Assembly (NCBI GenBank): GCA_021202245.1
Contig: JAJQDK010000112.1
Location: 1 to 6,572 of the forward strand
Direction: 5' to 3'
DNA from: Clostridiales bacterium
Lineage (GTDB): Bacteria; Bacillota; Clostridia; Oscillospirales; Acutalibacteraceae
DNA: 6,572 nt
Below, piece after piece: positions 1 through 6,360 of the stretch. Each line of letters begins with the position of its first letter. Within the stretch, counting starts at the first letter, position 1. The notes below the pieces were generated by a model. The model was not told the DNA's origin. It made no database searches and saw only the letters and a program-made list of their open reading frames with translations. The translations under genes and the position numbers were made by a program.

Positions 1-971
1 CCCAAAGGCTTGCTTGCGCGATTGATATTGTTGAGTAAATCCTGCGACAAATCGTTGGCCGCCGCATGCTGCTCGTCTGTCTCTGAAATATCTATATCAA
101 TTCCGCTGTCGGCGGCTTTCTTTTTTCTGCTGCGTTTGCCCTTTTTGGGCTCGTCAAGAGGAATGTCAATGCGTGAAAGCGCAGTCTGACTGCCGCTGCC
201 GTATTGGTTAAAGAACTCCTCGTCGCTCTCCGAGCCGATTTTCTTCTCGGCTTGTCTGCGTTCACGGCGGGCTTTTGCTCTCTCCTCACCGACCTCACGC
301 ACACGGTTCATCTTTCTTGAAGCGGCGGCGGCGATGTCCTTAAGGGTAATTTTTGTTATAATTGCAAGCAGAGATGCAACAGCTATAAGACTCAAAAGCA
401 TTGCAACGGGATTTCCGCAAAGATAAGCGAGCGGATAACCCAGAACGCCGCCTATAAGTCCGCAGCCGAAGGTCATATAGTTGTCGCTGCCTGCCATCAG
501 CATATACAGCTTTCCCAAGCAGGCAAAGTAGTTTGTGTCCTTAAAGTCCGCTCCGCATCCAACGTAAATTGCAGAGCCGACAAAAAGTATAATAAAGGCG
601 CTTATTATCATTTTGGCTTTAAAATGCGCCACCTTCTGCTCCTTTTCGGTAATTACGGCAAGGTAAATCAAAAATACGGGTATAAGAAAGATACTAACAC
701 CGAACACCCCGAAGAAAAAACCTCTTACGGCGCTCCACACCCTGACTCCCTTTACAAAAATAAGCACAAGGAAAACTGCGGCGGCGGTGCCGAACAAAAT
801 GGCTCTTACACGGGGACTGAGCGTATTGGATTTTTCCTGCGAGGGAGCCTTTTCCCTGCGTGCGCCGTCCCTGCCGTCGGAATACGGCTTTATGCCTTTA
901 GAGGAAGCCTGCCTTGAAGCGGCTTGCTTTTTTGTATTCGATTTTTTTGCTGTCTGCTTTTGTGCTGACAA
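1..971 (-). CDS. ftsK: DNA translocase FtsK/SpoIIIE family, N-terminal membrane part (runs off left edge)
   Basis: FtsK/SpoIIIE proteins are membrane-anchored hexameric ATPases that pump chromosomal DNA through the division or sporulation septum. Only the first 323 residues are here, so the RecA-like motor (Walker A/B) and the gamma domain lie outside the window. Seen: a basic, Lys/Ser-rich cytoplasmic head (about 1-55); four to five hydrophobic segments (about 57-73, 84-106, 120-138, 168-206) matching the family's 4TM anchor; then a charged, Arg/Glu/Lys-rich linker (about 210-323). The start is a TTG at 971-969, chosen because AGGAG sits 9 nt upstream and no ATG or GTG fits that site. It begins 19 bp after the uppP stop, so the two are probably co-transcribed. 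The family call rests on the 4TM-plus-charged-linker layout and on the nearby TepA gene, since tepA-spoIIIE adjacency is known in B. subtilis. Without the motor domain, another 4-TM protein cannot be fully excluded. Confidence 0.82.
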   Translation of the reverse strand, partial: MSAQKQTAKKSNTKKQAASRQASSKGIKPYSDGRDGARREKAPSQEKSNTLSPRVRAILFGTAAAVFLVLIFVKGVRVWSAVRGFFFGVFGVSIFLIPVFLIYLAVITEKEQKVAHFKAKMIISAFIILFVGSAIYVGCGADFKDTNYFACLGKLYMLMAGSDNYMTFGCGLIGGVLGYPLAYLCGNPVAMLLSLIAVASLLAIITKITLKDIAAAASRKMNRVREVGEERAKARRERRQAEKKIGSESDEEFFNQYGSGSQTALSRIDIPLDEPKKGKRSRKKKAADSGIDIDISETDEQHAAANDLSQDLLNNINRASKPL

Positions 972-980
972 TCGAAATCA

Positions 981-985
981 CTCCT
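981..985 (-). promoter_or_regulatory. Ribosome binding site of ftsK (decides a TTG start)
   Basis: AGGAG on the minus strand lies 9 nt before the TTG at 971-969, inside the 19-bp gap after uppP. It is the reason for extending the FtsK-like gene to a TTG and not to a later ATG. Confidence 0.75.
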
Positions 986-990
986 AAAAA

Positions 991-1950
991 TCAAAAAATT
1001 GAACCTATTGCGGCGCCGGTAAAGAGGTTATAGCCCGTATTCATTTCTATTGCGGAAATCACGGTGAAGGCGATACCGACAACCGCTGTGTAAATTACAA
1101 AAATAATCATCTTATCGGTTTTTAAGAACCATTTGAATATAACGATTGAGAGATAGCCGACCACAGCCGCAGCGACCATTCCGACAATAACTACCGATAC
1201 CTCGACATTGATGCCGTCGGGCGACTGCACGGCGTCCATACCCTCCAAAAGAGCGGCTGCAATAATTGAGGGGATGCCCAAAACAAAGGTGTAGTCAAGC
1301 GCCTTTTGCTTGTTGATGCCTCTCATCTCACCTACGGCAAGGGTGGAGCCGGAGCGGGAAAGTCCCGGAAAAAGCGCTGCAACCACCTGCATTAAGCCTA
1401 CGCACACCGCATCTAAGACTTTAAAGCTCTCTCTTCCGGCAGTCGATGAATCGCCGTTTTTCAGGTGCTTGTATTCACGTGTGGTTTTTTTGTTACAGAT
1501 TATTCCTATTGTAAGCAAAGCACTCGTAACAATCAGCGAAACCGAGGTTATTATCAGGATGGGGCTTGCGGAAAATACGTCCGCCAAATCCTTTATCTTC
1601 ATATCCGTACCCGGAACGGGAATAAAGAGCAAAATCAAGGGTAAAAGTCCTATAATCAGCATAATTATAAGTCTGCGGTCCTCGTTCATATTTTTGAGGG
1701 TGAATTTGCCGGTAAAAATATCCTTTATCATTCTGAAAAGCTCTTTAATAAGCCTCAGAATAAGCTTGTAATAAAATGCTGCCACCGCAACAAGCGTGCC
1801 TACGTGAAGCATTACGTTAAAGAACAGGTTGCCCTCTCCGCTTGTTCCCAAAATGTGCTGTGTAATTGCAAGATGACCGCTGCTCGATACCGGCAGAAAT
1901 TCGGTCAGACCCTGAACTACGCCCTGGATAATTGCATCAATTATCGACAT
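991..1950 (-). CDS. uppP: Undecaprenyl-diphosphate phosphatase UppP (BacA type)
   Basis: This integral membrane enzyme hydrolyses undecaprenyl diphosphate to the monophosphate, regenerating the lipid carrier for peptidoglycan, teichoic acid and capsule units; overexpression gives bacitracin resistance. Of its 319 residues, the N-terminal signature is Q13-xxx-E17 followed by FLPVSSSGH (18-26), the (E/Q)xxxE and Ser/His active-site region. The second signature is PGLSRSGST (195-203), with the conserved Arg at 199. About seven or eight hydrophobic helices are visible. The protein is longer than the E. coli enzyme (273 aa). Much of the excess appears to be a hydrophilic loop at about 152-175 before the second motif, plus polar stretches near 70-92 and 113-128. 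AGGAG lies 8 nt before the ATG at 1950. It lies between tepA and ftsK and ends 19 bp before ftsK. Confidence 0.96.
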   Translation of the reverse strand: MSIIDAIIQGVVQGLTEFLPVSSSGHLAITQHILGTSGEGNLFFNVMLHVGTLVAVAAFYYKLILRLIKELFRMIKDIFTGKFTLKNMNEDRRLIIMLIIGLLPLILLFIPVPGTDMKIKDLADVFSASPILIITSVSLIVTSALLTIGIICNKKTTREYKHLKNGDSSTAGRESFKVLDAVCVGLMQVVAALFPGLSRSGSTLAVGEMRGINKQKALDYTFVLGIPSIIAAALLEGMDAVQSPDGINVEVSVVIVGMVAAAVVGYLSIVIFKWFLKTDKMIIFVIYTAVVGIAFTVISAIEMNTGYNLFTGAAIGSIF

Positions 1951-2004
1951 AATATGTACTCCTTTAATATTTTTAATTTTAAATTTAATTTTTTGTAATG
2001 TGCA

Positions 2005-2018
2005 TCGTCACTTGACGA
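2005..2018. repeat. Inverted repeat TCGTCA-CT-TGACGA
   Basis: Perfect 6-bp arms separated by 2 nt, the first of four palindromes in the tepA-uppP gap. Short enough to arise by chance alone; it is noted because of its neighbours. Confidence 0.5.
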
Positions 2019-2032
2019 CCCGCAGCCTTGCA

Positions 2033-2053
2033 GCGGCGCACGGTGTGTGCCGC
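2033..2053 (+). repeat. GC-rich hairpin with 9-bp arms and 3-nt loop
   Basis: Arms at 2033-2041 and 2045-2053 pair fully, with one G-T wobble (2038/2048), around a GGT loop. Read as minus-strand RNA, the direction of the flanking genes, the wobble becomes a C-A mismatch. The structure is therefore better formed on the plus strand. No T-run follows on either side. Confidence 0.55.
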
Positions 2054-2083
2054 ATAGCAAACGGTGTAGTTATATGTAACGGT

Positions 2084-2100
2084 GGCGGTCACTGACCGCC
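2084..2100. repeat. Perfect palindrome GGCGGTCA-C-TGACCGCC
   Basis: Perfect 8-bp arms around a single central C at 2092, extendable by a T-G wobble and a G-C pair (2083/2101, 2082/2102). This is the strongest palindrome in the gap. It could be a protein-binding site, a processing hairpin in the tepA-uppP transcript, or the core of a dispersed intergenic repeat. No T-tract follows, so it is not a normal terminator. Confidence 0.6.
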
Positions 2101-2151
2101 GCTGCGGATGTGAGGTGAATTTGATATTTTATCGCAATAGAATCCGCCGCT

Positions 2152-2167
2152 TAAATTTTAAAATTTA
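2152..2167. repeat. Perfect 16-bp AT palindrome TAAATTTTAAAATTTA
   Basis: An uninterrupted 16-bp self-complementary sequence 20 bp downstream of the tepA stop, flanked by GCCG on the left (2146-2149) and CGGC on the right (2168-2171), which could extend it as a longer imperfect stem. A related but shorter AT palindrome (TTAAATTTAA, 1979-1988) lies at the other end of the gap. Confidence 0.55.
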
Positions 2168-2186
2168 CGGCAGCGCCGTTCAGGAT

Positions 2187-3002
2187 TTATCCTTTTTCGG
2201 CTTCTTTGCAGCTTTGGTATCTCCGCTCTTTTTTTTGCTTAATCATTGCACACAAAGCCTCTATGGCATCGGAAACTGTTCCAACCTCATTAATGAGTCC
2301 TTCCTCTACGGCTTCTCCGCCCTCAAGGATTGTTCCAATATCCATAACAAGCTCGCCCGTGTTAAGCACAAGCTGATTGTATCGCTCCTTTGAAATGCCC
2401 GAATTTTCGGCAACAAAGGTGGTGATTCTGTCCTGCATTCGCTGAAAATACTCAAAGGTCTGAGGAACTCCGAGCGTCAGTCCCGTTGTTCTGACGGGGT
2501 GAACCGTCATTGAAGCGCTTTTGGCGATATAGCTCTTGTCGGCAGCAACGGCAAGCGGAATACCGATTGAATGGCCGCCGCCGAGAACGATTGAAACCGT
2601 CGGCTTTTTCATTCCGGAAATAACCTCGGCTATAGCAAGACCGGCTTCAACGTCACCGCCCACGGTGTTTATCAGGATAAGCAGACCGTCAATGCGTTCA
2701 TCCTCCTCAATGGACACAAGCAGAGGAATAACGTGCTCGTATTTTGTGGTTTTGTTCTGTTGAGAAAGGATATAATGGCCCTCAATCTGTCCGATTATTG
2801 TAAGACAATGAATTACGCTGTCCTTGTGTGAGGTCAGTATTGACCCTGTTTCGTCAATCTGGTCGGTATGCTCCTCGTTTATCGGGCTGTCGGCTTCAAG
2901 CCTTTGGGGATTGTCGGCTTCACAGGGATTTTTCACATAGTTGTGCCTGACATTCTTCGGCTTTTTGGCTGAGGATTTTTGCTCCTTTGATTTTTGTGAC
3001 AT
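2187..3002 (-). CDS. tepA: TepA-like ClpP-family serine peptidase
   Basis: Putative serine peptidase with the ClpP/crotonase fold, related to B. subtilis TepA (YmfB), which was reported as translocation-enhancing; its substrates are not firmly known. The 271-residue protein has a hydrophilic, Lys-rich N-terminal region (about 1-60) and then the protease core. Expected landmarks are visible: oxyanion-region INTVGGDVEAG (111-121), nucleophile GGHSIGIPLA (Ser145), MTVHP (His168), and a late Asp candidate at 221 before the EGGEAVEEGLI segment (227-237). There is no signal peptide or membrane helix, so it is predicted cytoplasmic. The start is the ATG at 3002, with GGAGG 10 nt upstream. An in-frame extension to 3065 is rejected because it would translate through that site. 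It is the first gene of the leftward block, with its own promoter. Confidence 0.88.
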   Translation of the reverse strand: MSQKSKEQKSSAKKPKNVRHNYVKNPCEADNPQRLEADSPINEEHTDQIDETGSILTSHKDSVIHCLTIIGQIEGHYILSQQNKTTKYEHVIPLLVSIEEDERIDGLLILINTVGGDVEAGLAIAEVISGMKKPTVSIVLGGGHSIGIPLAVAADKSYIAKSASMTVHPVRTTGLTLGVPQTFEYFQRMQDRITTFVAENSGISKERYNQLVLNTGELVMDIGTILEGGEAVEEGLINEVGTVSDAIEALCAMIKQKKERRYQSCKEAEKG

Positions 3003-3122
3003 TACTGTTGCACCTCCGAATTTATTTTTTCCGAAAAGCACAATATAATGTATATGTTCAGTCAAATAAAAATTGCCTGTTTGACCTAATGAGCGATTTT
3101 AACAGGATTGTGTCGGCATTAT
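3003..3122 (-). promoter_or_regulatory. Long 5' leader of tepA with two competing stems
   Basis: If transcription starts about 7 nt after the -10 box (near 3122), the tepA mRNA has a leader of roughly 120 nt, long for a simple gene. On the minus strand, CCTGTT (3106-3101) can pair with AACAGG (3081-3076). Alternatively the overlapping GTCAAA (3085-3080) can pair with TTTGAC (3066-3061). The two 6-bp stems share residues and cannot form together. The GGAGG ribosome binding site (3017-3013) lies downstream of both. No known riboswitch class is recognised, and chance is possible with stems this short. Confidence 0.3.
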
Positions 3123-3128
3123 TTTAAT

Positions 3129-3157
3129 ATTATAGCATTTTTCAGAAGATATTTCAA
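3129..3157 (-). promoter_or_regulatory. Sigma-A promoter for tepA (TTGAAA-N17-TATAAT, extended -10)
   Basis: On the minus strand the -35 is TTGAAA (3157-3152), the spacer is exactly 17 nt, and the -10 is TATAAT (3134-3129), preceded by TGC as an extended -10. This is an 11-of-12 match to the consensus boxes, pointing at tepA. Confidence 0.82.
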
Positions 3158-3184
3158 TCTTTTTATCTTTATATTTCTTATAAG

Positions 3185-3209
3185 CAATAATTATTTAAAA
3201 GAATTATTG
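3185..3209. repeat. Inverted repeat CAATAATT-N9-AATTATTG
   Basis: Perfect 8-bp arms (3185-3192 and 3202-3209) around a 9-nt spacer, in the AT-rich gap upstream of the CorC-like gene and upstream of the tepA promoter. It could be an operator for either divergent gene or a fortuitous AT repeat. A smaller stem, ACCGA/TCGGT, follows at 3225-3240. I see no convincing plus-strand promoter in 3160-3268. Confidence 0.45.
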
Positions 3210-3268
3210 TAATATTAAGGAAATACCGATTCAATTCGGTGCATTCATCAGAATAAGTAATATATTTC

Positions 3269-3272
3269 GGAG
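3269..3272 (+). promoter_or_regulatory. Ribosome binding site of the CorC-like gene (decides a TTG start)
   Basis: GGAG lies 10 nt before the TTG at 3283. The next in-frame ATG (3301) is 28 nt away, too far to use it. The context GGAGTGATT is the same as that of the other TTG-start gene in the window (ftsK). Confidence 0.75.
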
Positions 3273-3282
3273 TGATTCTTAA

Positions 3283-4599
3283 TTGACATCTGACATAATT
3301 ATGGGTGTTGTCATAGGAATTCTTGTAATCTTATCTGCGGTGTTTTCGGCTACGGAAACAGCCTTTTCGTTCGTAAATGAGGTCAGAATTCAGGGTTATG
3401 CCAATGACGGAAGCAAACAGGCAAAAAATGTTGTTTACATCATTGAAAATTTTGACAACGCCCTTACCACAATCCTGATTTGCAACAATGTTGTAAACCT
3501 AAGCTGTTCATCTCTTGCAACCGTGCTGTGCATCAATCTTTTCGGCGACATAGGCTCCGCCGTTGCCACGGGGGCCACCACGCTTTTGGTGCTTACGTTC
3601 GGCGAGATTATTCCCAAATGCCTTGCCAAGGAGCATTGTGACGCCTTTTCGCTGAAATCGGTGGGAGCTTTAAAGGCGCTTATGATTATACTTAAACCGC
3701 TTGTGTTTGTTTTTGTAAAGCTCAAGGCTTTGGCGCTGAAAATGGCAGGCGGCAGCGAGGACGCTCCGTCAGTCACCGAAAACGAGCTGAAATATATTGT
3801 TGAAAGCATTGAAGAAGAGGGCGTGCTTGAGGAAAGTGAGAGCGAGATGGTTCGCTCCGCCCTTGATTTTGACGAAAAAACAGCGGAAGAAATTTTGACG
3901 CCCCGTGTTGACGTCACCTTTATAAGCGTTGACGACTCTCCCGAAAAAATTAAGAGCATTATTATAGAGAACAGGTATTCCCGTATTCCCGTATACGAGG
4001 AAACGATTGACCACGTTGTGGGCATTTTGCATACGAGAGATTATCTTGAAAGCCTTGCAGACGGCAAAGCTCCGAATGTAAGAGATATTATGCAGCCGCC
4101 GTACTTTGTGTTCAGAACTCAGCAGCTTTCAAATATTCTGAGCGCATTTAAGCATACCAAAATTCATCTTGCCATAGTCACCGATGAATACGGCGGAACG
4201 CTCGGAATTGTTACAATGGAGGATTTGCTTGAGGAAATTGTGGGTGAAATCTGGGACGAGGACGAGGAAATTGAGCATAACTATTACAAAATAGGAAAAG
4301 GCGAATTCCTTGTAAACGGCGATATTGAGCTTGACGATATGCTTGCCCTGTTTGATATGGACGAGGACAGCATTGAAAGCGGCAGCGTAACGGTGGGCGG
4401 ATTTATCCTTGAAAACGCAGGAACTATCCCCCACAGGCGGGAAAGCATTGAGGCAAACGGCTTTAGATTTACCGTTATGGAGGTTAAAGACCAGCGCATT
4501 ATGCGTGTTGTGGTCAAGCTGCTTGACGAAGAACACTGCGCCGATGATGACAACACCCAAAAAGCTAAAAAGGATAAATCAAAAGAGGAGCAGGAATAA
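3283..4599 (+). CDS. CNNM/CBS-pair/CorC_HlyC membrane protein, probable Mg2+ exporter
   Basis: Members of this family (bacterial CorC, MpfA, often annotated 'hemolysin') are membrane proteins linked to Mg2+ or Co2+ efflux; the hemolysin label is historical. Domains in the 438 residues: an N-terminal CNNM (DUF21) membrane domain (about 1-150) with the SATETAF motif (22-28) and TFGEIIPK (105-112); a CBS pair (about 195-325), with EILTPRVDVTFI (203-214) opening it and VTDEYGGTLGIVTMEDLLEE (299-318) in the second repeat; a CorC_HlyC C-terminal domain (about 335-415); and a very acidic/Lys-rich tail (416-438). The length is normal for the family. The TTG start is supported by GGAG 10 nt upstream. 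The gene stands alone, divergent from tepA and convergent with the ABC transporter, and ends at a terminator. The transported ion is inferred from the family. Confidence 0.93.
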   Translation: MTSDIIMGVVIGILVILSAVFSATETAFSFVNEVRIQGYANDGSKQAKNVVYIIENFDNALTTILICNNVVNLSCSSLATVLCINLFGDIGSAVATGATTLLVLTFGEIIPKCLAKEHCDAFSLKSVGALKALMIILKPLVFVFVKLKALALKMAGGSEDAPSVTENELKYIVESIEEEGVLEESESEMVRSALDFDEKTAEEILTPRVDVTFISVDDSPEKIKSIIIENRYSRIPVYEETIDHVVGILHTRDYLESLADGKAPNVRDIMQPPYFVFRTQQLSNILSAFKHTKIHLAIVTDEYGGTLGIVTMEDLLEEIVGEIWDEDEEIEHNYYKIGKGEFLVNGDIELDDMLALFDMDEDSIESGSVTVGGFILENAGTIPHRRESIEANGFRFTVMEVKDQRIMRVVVKLLDEEHCADDDNTQKAKKDKSKEEQE

Positions 4600-4616
4600 A
4601 ATTTAAAATTAACAGA

Positions 4617-4653
4617 CCGGGTAATCCGTAACGGACTGCCCGGCCTTATTTTT
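4617..4653 (+). terminator. Intrinsic terminator of the CorC-like gene, possibly bidirectional
   Basis: The outer stem CCGGG (4617-4621) pairs with CCCGG (4639-4643). The inner pairing T-A, one mismatch, then TCCG/CGGA surrounds a 3-nt TAA loop. The T-rich run TTATTTTT (4646-4653) follows on the plus strand. The stem starts 17 bp after the plus-strand stop and 22 bp separate its T-run from the convergent ABC gene's stop. On the minus strand the stem is followed by TTAATTTTAAATTTTA, a weaker T-tract, so it may also stop the convergent transcript. Confidence 0.85.
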
Positions 4654-4674
4654 GCTGTTTTGCTCCTATGCAGG

Positions 4675-5454
4675 TTATGAAAGGTAAAGGTTGACGGCAG
4701 GGTCAACATCGCCGTCAAAAACCTTTTTACCATGGTAAAGGACTATGCAGCGTGAGCAAAGCTCCCGAATTGTGTTCATATTGTGGGAAACGTACAGCAC
4801 GGTGCGGTTTTCATCCTGCGCAAGCCGGCGCATCTTTTGCACGCACTTTTGCTGAAACTTCATATCGCCCACAGCGAGAACCTCGTCCATTATCATTATT
4901 TCGGCATCGAGATGCGCTGCCACAGAGAAAGCAAGCTTGACGAACATTCCGGAGGAATAGCGCTTGACGGGGGTGTCGATGAACTTTTCACACTCGGAAA
5001 AGCTGATTATTTCGTCAATTTTGGAGGTGACCTCGGACTTGCTCATACCGAGTATGGCGCCGTTGAGGTAGATGTTTTCTCTGCCGGTCAGCTCGGGATG
5101 GAAGCCTGTGCCTACCTCAAGCATACTGGCGATTCTGCCGCGGAACATAATGGAGCCTGAGGTGGGCGACGTAACACGGGAGAGAATTTTGAGAAAGGTG
5201 GATTTGCCGGCACCGTTTGAGCCGATGATGCCCACACGCTCTCCCCTGTTGATTGTGATGTTTACATCGTCAAGGGCAAGGAAAGAATCGCCCTTAGTAT
5301 ATTGACGGGCGCCGATGCGGCGGTTAGGGTCCTCCCTGCCGCGCTTGCGGGCATACCAGCTTTGGAGATCACGGCGGAGGGTGCCGTTGCCGATTGCGCC
5401 CAAACGGTATTCCTTGGTGAGATGTTCAGCTTTGATTACACAATTTTCGTTCAT
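4675..5454 (-). CDS. Polysaccharide/teichoic acid export ABC transporter, ATP-binding protein (TagH/Wzt type)
   Basis: The ATPase powers export of a lipid-linked polysaccharide across the membrane with the permease encoded just upstream. In the 259-residue protein: an N-terminal strand (KAEHLTKEYRLG), then the roughly 35-residue basic insert before LALDDVN that is typical of polysaccharide ABC proteins; Walker A GSNGAGKST (78-86); Q-loop region ASMLEVGTGFHPELTG (109-124); signature YSSGM (166-170), the family's variant of LSGGQ; Walker B IMIMDE (186-191); D-loop AVGD (194-197); switch His224 in YVSHN. It ends at NLYLS and so lacks the C-terminal carbohydrate-binding domain of long Wzt proteins, as well as the C-terminal extension of TagH. 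The start is the ATG at 5454, 4 bp after the permease stop; an in-frame extension to 5508 would overlap the permease by 50 bp and is rejected. The ribosome binding site (GAGTGAT) is weak, suggesting translational coupling. Confidence 0.92.
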   Translation of the reverse strand: MNENCVIKAEHLTKEYRLGAIGNGTLRRDLQSWYARKRGREDPNRRIGARQYTKGDSFLALDDVNITINRGERVGIIGSNGAGKSTFLKILSRVTSPTSGSIMFRGRIASMLEVGTGFHPELTGRENIYLNGAILGMSKSEVTSKIDEIISFSECEKFIDTPVKRYSSGMFVKLAFSVAAHLDAEIMIMDEVLAVGDMKFQQKCVQKMRRLAQDENRTVLYVSHNMNTIRELCSRCIVLYHGKKVFDGDVDPAVNLYLS

Positions 5455-5458
5455 AATA

Positions 5459-6355
5459 TCACTCGTGTTCGTTAGATAATTCGGTAAGCTGCAAATGTAA
5501 TTTTGCAAGGGAATCAGACGGTGTCGATGAAGTTTTTTCTACCTGATTGAAAGCAACCATGCCGAGGACAAGGATTATCAGTGTGACGGCAAGGCTGATG
5601 AGCAGGTACTGCCACGGGAAGGTTCCCGAACCGAGGAAAGCATAACGAAAGGTTTCCACTATGGGGGCTACGGGATTGAGAAGCATAAGTGTGCGGAAGC
5701 TTTCGGGCACTTGTGATATGGGATAGACAACCGGCGTTATGTACATCCACAGGGTCATACCGAAGGACACAAGCACATTGAGGTCACGATATTTTGTGGT
5801 GACGGAGGAAATGATAAGTCCGCAGCCAGCGCCGAAAAGGGAAATGTGGAGCAGCAAAAGCGGCAGCAGCAGAACGAGGGCATTGGGATGAACATTGGTG
5901 CCCGTGAACATATATATGACGACAAGCACGAGGAGCATTGCGAACTGCACAAGAAAATTGACGGTATTGAAGATGATGTAGGCAGTGGGCATTACAAGGC
6001 GCGGAAAATAAACCTTGCTGAATATTCGAGCATTGCCGAGAAAGGTTGAGGAGCATTTTGTCAGACAGGCGGAAAAGTAGGACCAGAGGATATTGCCTGC
6101 CATATAGAAGAGGAATTGTGGGATTCCGTCGGTGGAAATATCGGCTATGATGCCGAAGATGACGGTGAACACAAGCGTGGAAAGCACGGGATTGATTATT
6201 ATCCACAGAGGTCCGAGGACAGTTTGCTTGTAGGAATTTTTAAAGTCACGCTTGACAAACAGGGTTACGAGGTCGCGGTATTTCCACAGCTCTTTTAAAT
6301 TAACGCTGAAAAGCTTTCGCTTGGAGCTGATTACGGTTATTTCATTGTTTTGCAA
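5459..6355 (-). CDS. ABC-2 type polysaccharide export permease (TagG/Wzm type)
   Basis: This is the membrane channel for the ATPase just downstream. As read from a TTG at 6355 it has 298 residues. It has an amphipathic N-terminal cytoplasmic segment with the family motif KRDFKNSYKQTVLGPLW (35-51). About six membrane helices follow (about 50-72, 82-100, 126-150, 158-183, 192-212, 247-269). Between them lies LNPVAPIVETFRYAFLG (226-242), characteristic of O-antigen and teichoic-acid permeases. A hydrophilic tail (about 271-298) ends the protein. The start is uncertain. The TTG has GGTGA 5 nt upstream, within the register of a GGAGGTGA site. Tandem GTGs at 6367 and 6364 are alternatives. A further GTG at 6412 lies in the promoter itself and cannot be transcribed from it. 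It is the first gene of a two-gene operon; the exported polymer cannot be told from the sequence. Confidence 0.93.
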   Translation of the reverse strand: MQNNEITVISSKRKLFSVNLKELWKYRDLVTLFVKRDFKNSYKQTVLGPLWIIINPVLSTLVFTVIFGIIADISTDGIPQFLFYMAGNILWSYFSACLTKCSSTFLGNARIFSKVYFPRLVMPTAYIIFNTVNFLVQFAMLLVLVVIYMFTGTNVHPNALVLLLPLLLLHISLFGAGCGLIISSVTTKYRDLNVLVSFGMTLWMYITPVVYPISQVPESFRTLMLLNPVAPIVETFRYAFLGSGTFPWQYLLISLAVTLIILVLGMVAFNQVEKTSSTPSDSLAKLHLQLTELSNEHE

Positions 6356-6360
6356 TGCAC

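Larger units (their letters stand above)
1951..2186. other. Intergenic gap between tepA and uppP, rich in palindromes
   Basis: These 236 bp hold no convincing gene. At the uppP end there is the uppP ribosome binding site (AGGAG, 1959-1963) and an AT-rich block (about 1970-1996) containing TTAAATTTAA. The core (about 2003-2105) is GC-rich and carries three separate inverted repeats. A perfect 16-bp AT palindrome lies near the tepA end (2152-2167). No hairpin is followed by a U-tract in the direction of transcription, so no standard intrinsic terminator for tepA is seen. The only promoter-like match for uppP is a TAAAAT on the minus strand near 2130, without a good -35. Transcription of uppP from the tepA promoter by read-through remains possible. 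Confidence 0.7.

Noticed and set aside
92..304. Minus-strand 70-codon frame rich in Arg and Ala
   Set aside because: It is another frame within the FtsK-like coding sequence, where the correct frame gives coherent membrane helices and a charged linker.
1310..1771. 153-codon plus-strand frame antisense to uppP
   Set aside because: The minus strand encodes the clear UppP motifs; the plus frame has low-complexity Ser/Ile composition typical of an antisense shadow and no ribosome binding site of note.
2084..2100. Intrinsic terminator of tepA
   Set aside because: The stem is good, but no T-tract follows in the minus direction, so it is not called a terminator.
2005..2167. Possible CRISPR array or tandem repeat
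   Set aside because: The palindromes differ from each other in sequence and spacing; there is no repeated unit with regular spacers.
2082..2393. Plus-strand 103-codon frame starting in the palindromic gap
   Set aside because: It runs antisense into tepA, starts at the palindrome without a ribosome binding site and resembles no family.
3003..3065. 21-codon N-terminal extension of tepA
   Set aside because: The extension would translate through the GGAGG site that correctly serves the ATG at 3002, and its residues do not look like part of the protein family.
3160..3268. Plus-strand promoter for the CorC-like gene
   Set aside because: TAATAT at 3210-3215 and TTATAA at 3177-3182 look like -10 boxes, but neither has an acceptable -35 at 16-18 nt; the region is so AT-rich that such matches are expected.
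4284..4733. 149-codon minus-strand frame across the CorC-like 3' end and the terminator
   Set aside because: It is antisense to a well-supported gene, crosses the hairpin terminator and overlaps the ABC gene's end; Ser-rich shadow composition.
5455..5508. 18-codon N-terminal extension of the ABC ATPase
   Set aside because: It would overlap the end of the permease gene by 50 bp; the ATG at 5454, 4 bp after the permease stop, matches where the family's first beta strand begins.
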